From Gammaproteobacteria bacterium (GTDB lineage: Bacteria; Pseudomonadota; Gammaproteobacteria; UBA5335; SLRW01): 5,118 nt of DNA. Shown in pieces: positions 1-5,025 of the stretch. The position numbers and the translations under genes are program-made. The notes below the pieces were generated by a model. That model had not been told where the DNA came from, did not search any database, and saw nothing but the letters and a program-made list of their open reading frames with translations. Within the stretch, counting starts at the first letter, position 1. Each line of letters starts with the position of its first letter. The stretch is from positions 1 through 5,118 of the forward strand of contig SLRW01000153.1 of assembly GCA_007130745.1 (NCBI GenBank), in the 5' to 3' direction.

Positions 1-647
1 CGGATCAGGTCCTGCACGCCGCTCATCTTGGCCGAGAGGACGATGCGATCGTGGCCGAGGCCGATCTGCTCGGCCTGACGGGCGCTTTCCAGCGCCGAGG
101 TAATCAGCGCCTCGTACATGACTTCGCGCGAGGACAGCGGCTCGGATCGGGCGGCATTTTGGTCCATCAGCCGGCCCAGCACTTCCTGGTCAAGGCTGCC
201 CCAGTTAACACCTATGCGTACCGGCTTTTTGTGCCGACAGGCGATCTCGATCATTTGCGCGAATTGTTCGTCACGACGTTTGCCCCGGCCGACGTTGCCC
301 GGATTGATACGGTACTTGGCCAGTGCCTCGGCGCAATCAGGGTAGCGGCTGAGCAGCTTGTGACCGTTGAAATGAAAATCACCTGCCAACGGTACATCCA
401 CACCGAGGATATCGAGCTGTTCGCGTACCGCAGCTACCGCAGCTGCCGCCGCCTCGCTGTTGACGGTGATGCGAACGATTTCGGAGCCGGCGGCAGCCAG
501 TTCGGCCACCTGGGTGACGGTGGCGGGAACATCAGCCGTGTCGGTGTTGGTCATGGACTGCACCACCACCGGCGCATCTCCGCCCACCGGGACGCCACCC
601 ACGTTGACGCGCACGCAAGGCCGGCGCTTGACGGGAAACTCACTCAT
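1..647 (-). CDS. ispG: 4-hydroxy-3-methylbut-2-enyl diphosphate synthase, N-terminal part (3' end outside the window)
   Basis: IspG (GcpE) is a cytosolic iron-sulfur enzyme of the MEP isoprenoid pathway. It reductively converts 2-C-methyl-D-erythritol 2,4-cyclodiphosphate to HMBPP. Only the first 215 codons are present, covering most of the N-terminal TIM-barrel domain. The C-terminal domain with the 4Fe-4S cysteines lies beyond the left edge. Recognisable blocks are APVVVQSMTNTDTAD (about residues 25-39), GDFHFNGHKLL (89-99), KYRINPGNVG (111-120), KPVRIGVNWGSLDQ (141-154) and IVLSAKMSGVQDLI (202-215). The ATG at 647 gives the expected short N-terminus (MSEFPVKRRP) before the VNVGGVPVGG strand. 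No strong Shine-Dalgarno precedes it. The spacing of the blocks and the NWGSLDQ insert match the long IspG form (about 420 aa in Xanthomonas and Burkholderia) rather than the 372-aa E. coli form. It lies 108 bp downstream of the patatin-like gene and may be read from that operon or its own promoter. The identity is secure. Confidence 0.96.
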   Translation of the reverse strand, partial: MSEFPVKRRPCVRVNVGGVPVGGDAPVVVQSMTNTDTADVPATVTQVAELAAAGSEIVRITVNSEAAAAAVAAVREQLDILGVDVPLAGDFHFNGHKLLSRYPDCAEALAKYRINPGNVGRGKRRDEQFAQMIEIACRHKKPVRIGVNWGSLDQEVLGRLMDQNAARSEPLSSREVMYEALITSALESARQAEQIGLGHDRIVLSAKMSGVQDLI

Positions 648-688
648 GCTTATGTAACCGTGCGTTTGAAGGGTTTCAGCGGGCCTAC

Positions 689-716
689 AGCATACCCCAG
701 CGGACGGGTTGGGTAA
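689..716 (-). promoter_or_regulatory. possible weak sigma-70-type promoter for ispG
   Basis: In the 108-bp gap upstream of ispG, the minus strand reads TTACCC (716-711), a 16-bp spacer, then TATGCT (694-689). This matches the -35 consensus at 3 of 6 positions and the -10 at 4 of 6. It would start transcription about 35 nt before the ispG start codon. Right after the patatin stop codon there is also a perfect 10-bp palindrome, CACCCGGGTG (740-749), but it has no loop and no T-run, so I do not call a terminator. The promoter match is weak and could be chance. Confidence 0.2.
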
Positions 717-755
717 CAGGGCTGGTGGCGTTATCTGGGCACCCGGGTGTTATTT

Positions 756-1544
756 TTACGGCGTGCTCTCGATCATGACGTTGAGTTGCCCTGTACCCAT
801 GGGTTGTTCCAGCGCTTGCAGGGTACCGCGGTAGGCTTGCTCCAGTGCTTGTGAACCTTGCTGCATACGCGAAGGTCCGGCACGCAGCAGACCGTTGATG
901 GTGAGGCTGACCAGGCCCGGCTGGCGAGGTGGAATCAGCGCCTTGCTGTTGCGTCGGCGCCAGGGTGAACGTGAGCCGAGGTGGTGATGCAGTATACGGC
1001 TACCGGGGGTCAATCCAGCGATACCCGGTCGGTCAGTAACGCCGCCATCAATATACGGCCGACCCTCAATCCACACCGGGTGGAACATTAGCGGTACACA
1101 ACAGGAGGCGTGCAGTGCCGTGGCCAGCGGTCCCTGGTTTAAGGCGCGGGTGCGCCAGCCCAGAACATCACACACTGACACCGACACCGGACGTGGGCAG
1201 TCGTCAAGCGTGTCCACCGGCAGATGGTGCTCCAGGATGGCGCGAAATCGCCGGCCACGCAGCAGCCCTGGCCCGGGGAAAGGGTCCCAGAAATCTTCCC
1301 GGCGCAACTCACGCAATACCGTGGCGATTTCATCAGGGTTCAGGCCGGCGCTATACAAGCCGGCGATCAGCGCTCCGGCGCTGGACCCACTGAGCCGCTC
1401 GGGGAGCAGACCACGCCCAGTGAGGGCCATGAGCATGCCGCAGTGGGCAAAAAAGCCGAAAAAACCGGATGACATGGCTAGTGCGAAAGGCGCCTGACCA
1501 AGCCACTCGGCCAGGGTGGATTGAGTGTCAGGAGAAGTGTTCAC
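756..1544 (-). CDS. patatin-like phospholipase family protein (small, 262 aa)
   Basis: Patatin-fold enzymes are lipid acyl hydrolases with a Ser-Asp catalytic dyad. The nucleophile motif GSSAG (Ser55, residues 53-57) and the DGG motif (Asp166, residues 166-168) are both present, with ATALHASCCVPLMFHPV (141-157) forming the usual block between them. The glycine-rich oxyanion segment is unusual: residues 26-36 read SGFFGFFAHCG, where classical patatins have GGGxRG. I place the start at the GTG at 1544. It overlaps the upstream stop codon as GTGA and has GGAG five bases upstream. An in-frame extension to 1652 would only reread the upstream gene in another frame, as an Arg/Gly/Pro-rich, non-conserved stretch. 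There is no obvious signal peptide, although residues 18-42 are fairly hydrophobic. The TAA stop is at 758-756. The fold assignment is firm. The substrate (phospholipid, lysophospholipid or acylglycerol) cannot be read from the sequence. It is probably co-translated with the DUF3293 gene. Confidence 0.85.
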   Translation of the reverse strand: MNTSPDTQSTLAEWLGQAPFALAMSSGFFGFFAHCGMLMALTGRGLLPERLSGSSAGALIAGLYSAGLNPDEIATVLRELRREDFWDPFPGPGLLRGRRFRAILEHHLPVDTLDDCPRPVSVSVCDVLGWRTRALNQGPLATALHASCCVPLMFHPVWIEGRPYIDGGVTDRPGIAGLTPGSRILHHHLGSRSPWRRRNSKALIPPRQPGLVSLTINGLLRAGPSRMQQGSQALEQAYRGTLQALEQPMGTGQLNVMIESTP

Positions 1545-1553
1545 AAGTACTCC
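1541..1553 (-). promoter_or_regulatory. start-deciding ribosome binding site with GTGA stop/start overlap
   Basis: On the minus strand the end of the DUF3293 gene reads CTGGAGTACTTGTGAAC. GGAG (1553-1550) lies five bases before the GTG (1544-1542), and that GTG shares two bases with the TGA stop (1543-1541). This arrangement is typical of translational coupling. It is the main reason for starting the patatin-like protein at GTG 1544 rather than further upstream. Confidence 0.75.
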
Positions 1554-1966
1554 AGTCGGGCCATCCCGCGGATACCGGCGCTCACCAGCGCCAGCTGTCC
1601 GTATTCGGCGGCCAGCCCCCGGGCCTGATCCGCGGGGATGCCGCCGATGCACACGCCTGGCTCATCCGGCCATCGCCCGGCCGGATCTACAGCCAGGCTG
1701 GGTCGCCACGGCCACTGACTGGCGCTGAGTGCGGTTTCCAGCTCGGCCTGGCGGCGGCCATTGTCCTTGTCGGATAAAAGCCTGGCGCCCGGGTTGCAGG
1801 CCGTGATGATGCTCCAGCAGCAGTGTTGAAAACCGGCTTCCGTCAACCAGCCACACAACGCTTGCTGGATTTCTCCGATGTGCACTGTTACACGCCCCCT
1901 GGGGAGATAAACGTGGTAGGCGGTTTGCCTGAAAGCTTCGTCCAGCCGGGGGTTGATTGTCGCCAT
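1541..1966 (-). CDS. DUF3293 domain-containing protein (141 aa, function unknown)
   Basis: This small, probably cytosolic protein has no signal peptide or membrane segment. It matches the DUF3293 pattern as I recall it: an N-terminal AYHVY strand (residues 16-20), then WSIITACNPGAR (51-62) corresponding to the family's conserved 'ITAxNP' block, then a charged SDKDNGRRQAELETAL helix (65-80), and a C-terminal CIGGIPADQARGLAAEYGQLALV segment (106-128) resembling the usual 'gi...A..la..fgQ.a' ending. No biochemical role is known to me for this family. The ATG at 1966 lies 9 bp after the glpK stop. Only a weak purine stretch (TGAGA) precedes it, so translation may depend on ribosomes finishing glpK. 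Its TGA (1543-1541) overlaps the patatin GTG start. Family assignment is from memory of motifs and is moderately sure. The reading frame is supported by tight packing on both sides. Confidence 0.78.
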   Translation of the reverse strand: MATINPRLDEAFRQTAYHVYLPRGRVTVHIGEIQQALCGWLTEAGFQHCCWSIITACNPGARLLSDKDNGRRQAELETALSASQWPWRPSLAVDPAGRWPDEPGVCIGGIPADQARGLAAEYGQLALVSAGIRGMARLEYL

Positions 1967-1975
1967 GGGAGTGTC

Positions 1976-3466
1976 TCAGGTTTCGACCCAGTCGCGGGCA
2001 CGTTCCACGGCGCGGCGCCAGCCGTGTAGCAGAGCCTCTCGTTGGTCGACCGACCACTGCGGTTCAAAACTGCGCTCGATGGGATTGGCGCCGGCCAGCT
2101 CCTCGGTCTCACCCCACAGGCCGGTGGCCAGGCCGGCCAGCCAGGCCGCGCCCATGGCGGTGGTCTCCACATTACGCGGGCGTTCTACCGGCACGCCGAG
2201 AATGTCGGCCTGGATCTGCATCAGCAGATCGTTGGCGCTGGCGCCGCCGTCCACACGCAGGGTTTGCAGTTCGATGCCGGTTTCCTGCTGCATGCAGGCG
2301 AGCACTTCCTGGCTTTGCAGGGCGATGGCTTCCAGCGCTGCGCGGGCGATGTGGCTGCTGTTCACGCCACGGGTCAGTCCGACCAGGGCACCACGCGCGC
2401 GCGGGTCCCAGTGGGGTGCCCCCAGGCCGACAAACGCCGGCACCAGAAAGGCGCCATTGCTGTCTGGCACCTTGCCAGCCAGTTTTTCCACTTCAGCAGC
2501 GGTGCGGATCAGTCCCATCTCGTCGCGTAGCCACTGCACCACGGCGCCACCAACAAAAATCGCGCCTTCGGTGGCGTAGACGGGCGCTTGCCCGGCCAGC
2601 TGCCAGCCCATCGTATTGAGCAACCCCTGGCCGGCCTCGCTGGGTTTGTCGCCCACATTCATAAGCACAAAACAGCCCGTGCCGTAGGTGTTCTTGGCCA
2701 TGCCCGGCTCCAGGCAAGCCTGGCCGAACAGAGCGGCGTGTTGGTCACCGGCCATGCCAGCGATGGGAATGGAGGGGCCCAGCATACGGGTATGCGCATG
2801 GATGCCGGAGGAAGAGACGATTTGCGGTAACAGGGCACGGGGAATATTCAGCCCCTCCAGCAGCACATCATCCCAGTCGCGGGTGTGAATATTGAAGAGC
2901 AGGGTGCGCGAGGCATTGGTGACGTCGGTGATGTGGTGCTTGCCCTCCGTCATCTGCCAGGCCAGCCAGCTGTCGATGGTGCCGAAGGCCAGTTCGCCCT
3001 TTTCGGCCTTTTTGCGTGCTCCTTTGACGTGATCCAGCAGCCAGGCGATTTTGGTGCCGGAGAAGTAGGCGTCGGTGACCAGCCCCGTACGCTGGCGGAT
3101 TTTGCTGTCAAAACCCTGCTGGACGAGGTAATCGCACATATCGGCAGTACGGCGGCATTGCCAGACAATAGCGTTGTGGATGGGCTTGCCGCTCTTGCGG
3201 TCCCAGATGACGGTGGTCTCGCGCTGGTTGGTGATGCCGATACCGGCTATATCGGCCGGGGCCAGGCGGGCATCGCGCACGGCAGCTCCGGCGACTTCCT
3301 TCTGACTTCGCCAGATATCCCATGGGTTATGCTCGACCCAGCCCGGCTGAGGGTAAATCTGTTCGAACTCCTGCTGGGCCTGGCCCACGGCCCGACCCTC
3401 GCCATCGAACACAATGGCGCGCGAGCTGGTCGTGCCCTGGTCCAGCGCAAGAATAAATTGACCCAT
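1976..3466 (-). CDS. glpK: glycerol kinase
   Basis: This FGGY-family kinase phosphorylates glycerol to sn-glycerol-3-phosphate with ATP, the entry step of glycerol catabolism, in the cytosol. It has 496 aa against 502 in E. coli and is full length. N-terminal FGGY domain: DQGTTSSRAIVFD (9-21). Glycerol ligands known from E. coli are conserved: Arg82-Glu83, Trp102, Tyr134 and Asp241 (in AGDQ). C-terminal ATPase domain: YGTGCF (261-266), GGAVVQWLRD (306-315), VPAFVGLGAPHWDP (342-355), RVDGGAS (404-410) and ETTAMGAAWLAG (434-445). I chose the ATG at 3466 because it aligns with the E. coli start region; a 17-codon extension to a TTG at 3517 is not conserved. The Shine-Dalgarno is poor (GGGG ten bases upstream). 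Residues used in E. coli for fructose-1,6-bisphosphate and IIA-Glc inhibition are not conserved (see findings). It heads a probable operon and is divergent from fbaB. No glpF, glpD or glpR is adjacent in this window. Confidence 0.97.
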   Translation of the reverse strand: MGQFILALDQGTTSSRAIVFDGEGRAVGQAQQEFEQIYPQPGWVEHNPWDIWRSQKEVAGAAVRDARLAPADIAGIGITNQRETTVIWDRKSGKPIHNAIVWQCRRTADMCDYLVQQGFDSKIRQRTGLVTDAYFSGTKIAWLLDHVKGARKKAEKGELAFGTIDSWLAWQMTEGKHHITDVTNASRTLLFNIHTRDWDDVLLEGLNIPRALLPQIVSSSGIHAHTRMLGPSIPIAGMAGDQHAALFGQACLEPGMAKNTYGTGCFVLMNVGDKPSEAGQGLLNTMGWQLAGQAPVYATEGAIFVGGAVVQWLRDEMGLIRTAAEVEKLAGKVPDSNGAFLVPAFVGLGAPHWDPRARGALVGLTRGVNSSHIARAALEAIALQSQEVLACMQQETGIELQTLRVDGGASANDLLMQIQADILGVPVERPRNVETTAMGAAWLAGLATGLWGETEELAGANPIERSFEPQWSVDQREALLHGWRRAVERARDWVET

Positions 3467-3521
3467 GAATGAAAAGCCCCATTTCCACTGAAAGTGAATG
3501 CCCAAGCTTAACGGCAAAGCG

Positions 3522-3560
3522 CCTCGTGCCCAACCCTCGCGCTATGCACGAGGGCGTTTT
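3522..3560. other. overlapping alternative hairpins in the glpK leader region
   Basis: Two mutually exclusive stems can form. CCTCGTGC (3522-3529) pairs perfectly with GCACGAGG (3546-3553). Alternatively CCCTCG (3534-3539) pairs with CGAGGG (3549-3554), extended by an inner GC/GC pair past one mismatch to a TAT loop. A TTTT run follows at 3557-3560 on the plus strand. If the glpK promoter lies upstream of here, both structures would fall in the glpK 5' leader. Competing stems are what leader-based regulation uses, but no function is shown. Confidence 0.4.
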
Positions 3561-3565
3561 CAGTG

Positions 3566-3638
3566 TTCAGACAAAGCCATGTGCCTTGCGGCACTTTTAC
3601 CTGGCACAGAAGTGAGCCGCAATCAGATTTTGTCTGAA
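3566..3638. repeat. 10-bp perfect inverted repeat, 53-bp spacer
   Basis: TTCAGACAAA (3566-3575) is repeated in inverted orientation as TTTGTCTGAA (3629-3638). The right arm also overlaps a compact inverted repeat, TCAGA-TTTTG-TCTGA (3623-3637). The arms could be paired protein-binding half sites or the ends of a degenerate repeat element. There is no open reading frame between them. Confidence 0.6.
3581..3598 (+). terminator. terminator-like hairpin with no gene upstream on its strand
   Basis: GTGCC (3581-3585), a TTGC tetraloop and GGCAC (3590-3594) are followed directly by TTTT (3595-3598). The five-bp stem is short for an intrinsic terminator. It would act on plus-strand transcripts, yet no plus-strand gene ends here. 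It could insulate fbaB from antisense transcription through glpK, end a small RNA, or be chance. Confidence 0.3.
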
Positions 3639-3661
3639 AACTTCAAACTGAAAACTTGAAA
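3634..3661 (+). repeat. tandem 14-bp direct repeat
   Basis: CTGAAAACTTCAAA (3634-3647) is followed immediately by CTGAAAACTTGAAA (3648-3661), identical at 13 of 14 positions. The AT-rich pair sits upstream of fbaB and is a plausible spot for promoter elements or regulator contacts. Confidence 0.7.
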
Positions 3662-3673
3662 CGGTAATTTTCA
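3657..3673 (+). promoter_or_regulatory. possible Cra/FruR-like operator upstream of fbaB
   Basis: TGAAACGGTAAT (3657-3668) fits the TGAAWCSNTHHW core of the Cra consensus as I recall it, although the two preceding bases do not match. It also forms an inverted repeat, TGAAA-N7-TTTCA (3657-3673). Cra controls glycolytic and gluconeogenic genes in enterobacteria, so the position upstream of an aldolase gene makes sense. A short degenerate motif like this occurs often by chance, and it is not known whether this organism has Cra. Confidence 0.25.
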
Positions 3674-3737
3674 CCCCATGCCATCCGGGGGCAAGATAGG
3701 TTAAGATGGCGACCGGCCGGAGGGCAGGGGAGAATTA

Positions 3738-3773
3738 ATGACCCGCCGGCCATCCGGATTTTTATGCAGATGA
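3738..3773 (+). CDS. possible 11-residue leader peptide upstream of fbaB
   Basis: An ATG at 3738 has a strong Shine-Dalgarno (GGGGAG, five bases upstream) and encodes MTRRPSGFLCR, ending at TGA 3771-3773. A second mini-ORF (MIMFTPRAGLVRVSR, 3770-3817) starts with an ATGA overlap at that stop. A further ATG overlaps its stop at 3814 in another frame. The leader ORF spans GC-rich pairing segments: GGCCGG (3715-3720) can pair with CCGGCC (3746-3751), while CCGG (3746-3749) can alternatively pair with CCGG (3754-3757) just before ATTTTT (3758-3763). This resembles an attenuator, but the second stem is only four bp. Translation is unproven. Confidence 0.3.
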   Translation: MTRRPSGFLCR

Positions 3774-3829
3774 TCATGTTTACGCCCCGGGCCGGGCTGG
3801 TCCGGGTGAGTCGATGATGGAGATAAACC

Positions 3830-4879
3830 ATGACCGATATCGCCGGCCTTCTGGGCGCCGAAGCCGAATCCCTGCTGGAACATCGCTGCCAGGGCATTCC
3901 TGCAGACAAGCTGGAACTGCCCGGGCCTGACTACATCGACCGGGTGCTGGCCCAGTCCGATCGTACACCGGCTGTGCTGCGCAATATGCAGTCACTGTTC
4001 AATCACGGCCGCTTGGCCGGCACGGGTTATCTCTCGTTGCTGCCTGTGGACCAGGGTGTGGAACACTCAGCCGCCGCTTCCTTTGCCCCCAACCCGGACT
4101 TCTTTGATCCGCGTACCATCTGTGAGCTGGCAGTGGAGGGCGGCTGTAATGGCGTGGCTTCCACTCTGGGGGTGCTGGGCATTATGGCGCGGCGCTATGC
4201 CCACCGCATTCCCATGATCCTCAAGCTCAACCACAACGAGCTGCTGACTTATCCCAACATCCACGACCAGACGCTGTTCGCCTCAGTGGAGCAGGCCTTT
4301 GATATGGGAGCCATCGGCGTGGGTGCGACCATTTATTATGGTTCGGAGGAATCCCGGCGCCAGATCGAGGAAATCACCGAGGCCTTCGCCCGCGCCCATG
4401 AACTGGGCATGGTGACGATCCTTTGGGCCTATTTGCGCAACTCCGATTTCAAGAAAGACGGAACTGACTACCACGTGTCTGCCGATCTCAGTGGCCAGGC
4501 CAATCATCTGGCCGCGACCATCGGTGCGGACATTGTCAAACAGAAGCAGGCCGAGAACAACGGCGGCTACAACGCCATCGGCTTCGGCAAAACCCACAAG
4601 AAAGTCTATGACGAGCTGACTACCGATCATCCCGTGGATCTGGTGCGCTACCAGGTGGCCAACTGCTATATGGGCCGTATCGGTCTGATCAATTCCGGCG
4701 GCGGTTCAGGCGAGAACGACCTGCAGCAGGCTGTACGTACGGCGGTGATCAACAAACGCGCTGGTGGCATGGGCCTGATCTCCGGCCGCAAGGCCTTTCA
4801 GAAGCCCTTCGCCGAAGGCGTGGAACTGCTCAACGCCATCCAGGACGTTTACCTCGACCCCAAAGTCACGATCGCCTGA
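3830..4879 (+). CDS. fbaB: class I fructose-bisphosphate aldolase (FbaB/DhnA type)
   Basis: This enzyme reversibly cleaves fructose-1,6-bisphosphate to dihydroxyacetone phosphate and glyceraldehyde-3-phosphate through a lysine Schiff base, without metal. In E. coli the FbaB paralogue is linked mainly to gluconeogenic growth. The 349-aa product is colinear with the roughly 350-aa E. coli protein as I remember it. Diagnostic blocks are LPVDQGVEHS (71-80), LKLNHNELLTYPN (131-143), GATIYYGSEESRRQIEEI (165-182), TILWAYLRNSDFKKDG (196-211), ADIVKQK (233-239, Lys237 the likely Schiff-base residue), INSGGGSG (287-294) and NKRAGGMGLISGRKAF (308-323). The ATG at 3830 gives MTDIAGLLG, nearly the E. coli N-terminus, with GGAG seven bases upstream. 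It is monocistronic, divergent from glpK, and ends in TGA followed by a strong terminator. The product is certain. It could be the only aldolase or a second one beside a class II enzyme. Confidence 0.97.
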   Translation: MTDIAGLLGAEAESLLEHRCQGIPADKLELPGPDYIDRVLAQSDRTPAVLRNMQSLFNHGRLAGTGYLSLLPVDQGVEHSAAASFAPNPDFFDPRTICELAVEGGCNGVASTLGVLGIMARRYAHRIPMILKLNHNELLTYPNIHDQTLFASVEQAFDMGAIGVGATIYYGSEESRRQIEEITEAFARAHELGMVTILWAYLRNSDFKKDGTDYHVSADLSGQANHLAATIGADIVKQKQAENNGGYNAIGFGKTHKKVYDELTTDHPVDLVRYQVANCYMGRIGLINSGGGSGENDLQQAVRTAVINKRAGGMGLISGRKAFQKPFAEGVELLNAIQDVYLDPKVTIA

Positions 4880-4900
4880 CCTGCGTTATCAGCCAGCGAC

Positions 4901-4930
4901 GAAAGAACCCGCCACCCGGCGGGTTTTTTC
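4901..4930 (+). terminator. intrinsic terminator of fbaB
   Basis: AACCCGCC (4906-4913), an ACCC loop and GGCGGGTT (4918-4925) form an 8-bp perfect stem with a T-run from 4924 to 4929. Flanking A and T bases extend pairing to about 13 bp with one G-U pair (4901-4905 with 4926-4930). It begins about 20 bp after the fbaB stop. The opposite strand has only an interrupted T-run (TTCTTTC), so termination from the other side would be weaker. Confidence 0.92.
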
Positions 4931-4955
4931 ATGCCGTAAAATCAAAAAAGCTAAC

Positions 4956-4982
4956 CATGAAGCACATGAAGGGCATGAAGGT
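4956..4982. repeat. three tandem 9-bp units of CATGAAGnn
   Basis: CATGAAG occurs at 4956-4962, 4965-4971 and 4974-4980 with an exact 9-bp period. The block is flanked by short inverted ends, TAACC (4952-4956) and GGTTA (4980-4984). It resembles intergenic 'ACCAtGAAGnnCAtGAAG' type repeats that I recall from other bacterial genomes. I infer an interspersed repeat copy, which cannot be confirmed from one window. Confidence 0.6.
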
Positions 4983-5025
4983 TAAGAATTTTGGGTAGTC
5001 GCTTTCAGTTCCCGGGGGTGGTGAA

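Larger units (their letters stand above)
3467..3829. other. 363-bp divergent intergenic region between glpK and fbaB
   Basis: This region must hold the promoters of both divergent genes. No strong sigma-70 promoter stands out. Weak candidates on the plus strand are TTCAAA (3642-3647) with TAATTT (3665-3670, 17-bp spacer), and ATGCCA (3678-3683) with TAAGAT (3702-3707, 18-bp spacer). A weak candidate on the minus strand is TTGGGC with TAAGCT at a 17-bp spacer, within about 3507-3535. AAGAT occurs twice with a 10-bp period (3693 and 3703). GCCATCCGG occurs twice (3680-3688 and 3749-3757). The individual hairpins and repeats are listed separately. No gene longer than a leader peptide is supported here. 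I did not find an E. coli-type GlpR operator. Confidence 0.6.

Noticed and set aside
51..716. A 221-codon open frame on the plus strand
   Set aside because: It lies antisense to ispG, whose minus-strand translation matches the family block by block. The plus-strand product has no recognisable family and is a shadow of GC-rich coding DNA.
740..749. CACCCGGGTG palindrome after the patatin stop codon as a terminator
   Set aside because: It is a perfect dyad with no loop and no adjacent T-run on the minus strand, so it is unlikely to terminate transcription.
1545..1652. 36-codon N-terminal extension of the patatin-like protein
   Set aside because: It would overlap the DUF3293 gene in another frame and encode an Arg/Gly/Pro-rich non-conserved stretch. 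The GTG at 1544 has a well-placed GGAG and a stop/start overlap.
1953..2619. Overlapping plus-strand open frames of more than 200 codons
   Set aside because: They are antisense to the C-terminal half of glpK, where every FGGY-kinase motif is present. Their products are Arg/Ser/Ala/Pro-rich shadows.
2885..3472. 195-codon plus-strand frame antisense to the glpK 5' half
   Set aside because: It has no recognisable domain, and it is fully explained by the conserved minus-strand kinase gene.
3467..3517. 17-codon extension of GlpK to a TTG start
   Set aside because: MPLSLGIHFQWKWGFSF has no counterpart in glycerol kinases. The ATG at 3466 aligns with the known N-terminus.
3643..3909. Minus-strand open frame of 88 codons across the fbaB start
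   Set aside because: It overlaps the conserved fbaB N-terminus and crosses the repeat-rich intergenic DNA. It shows no family resemblance.
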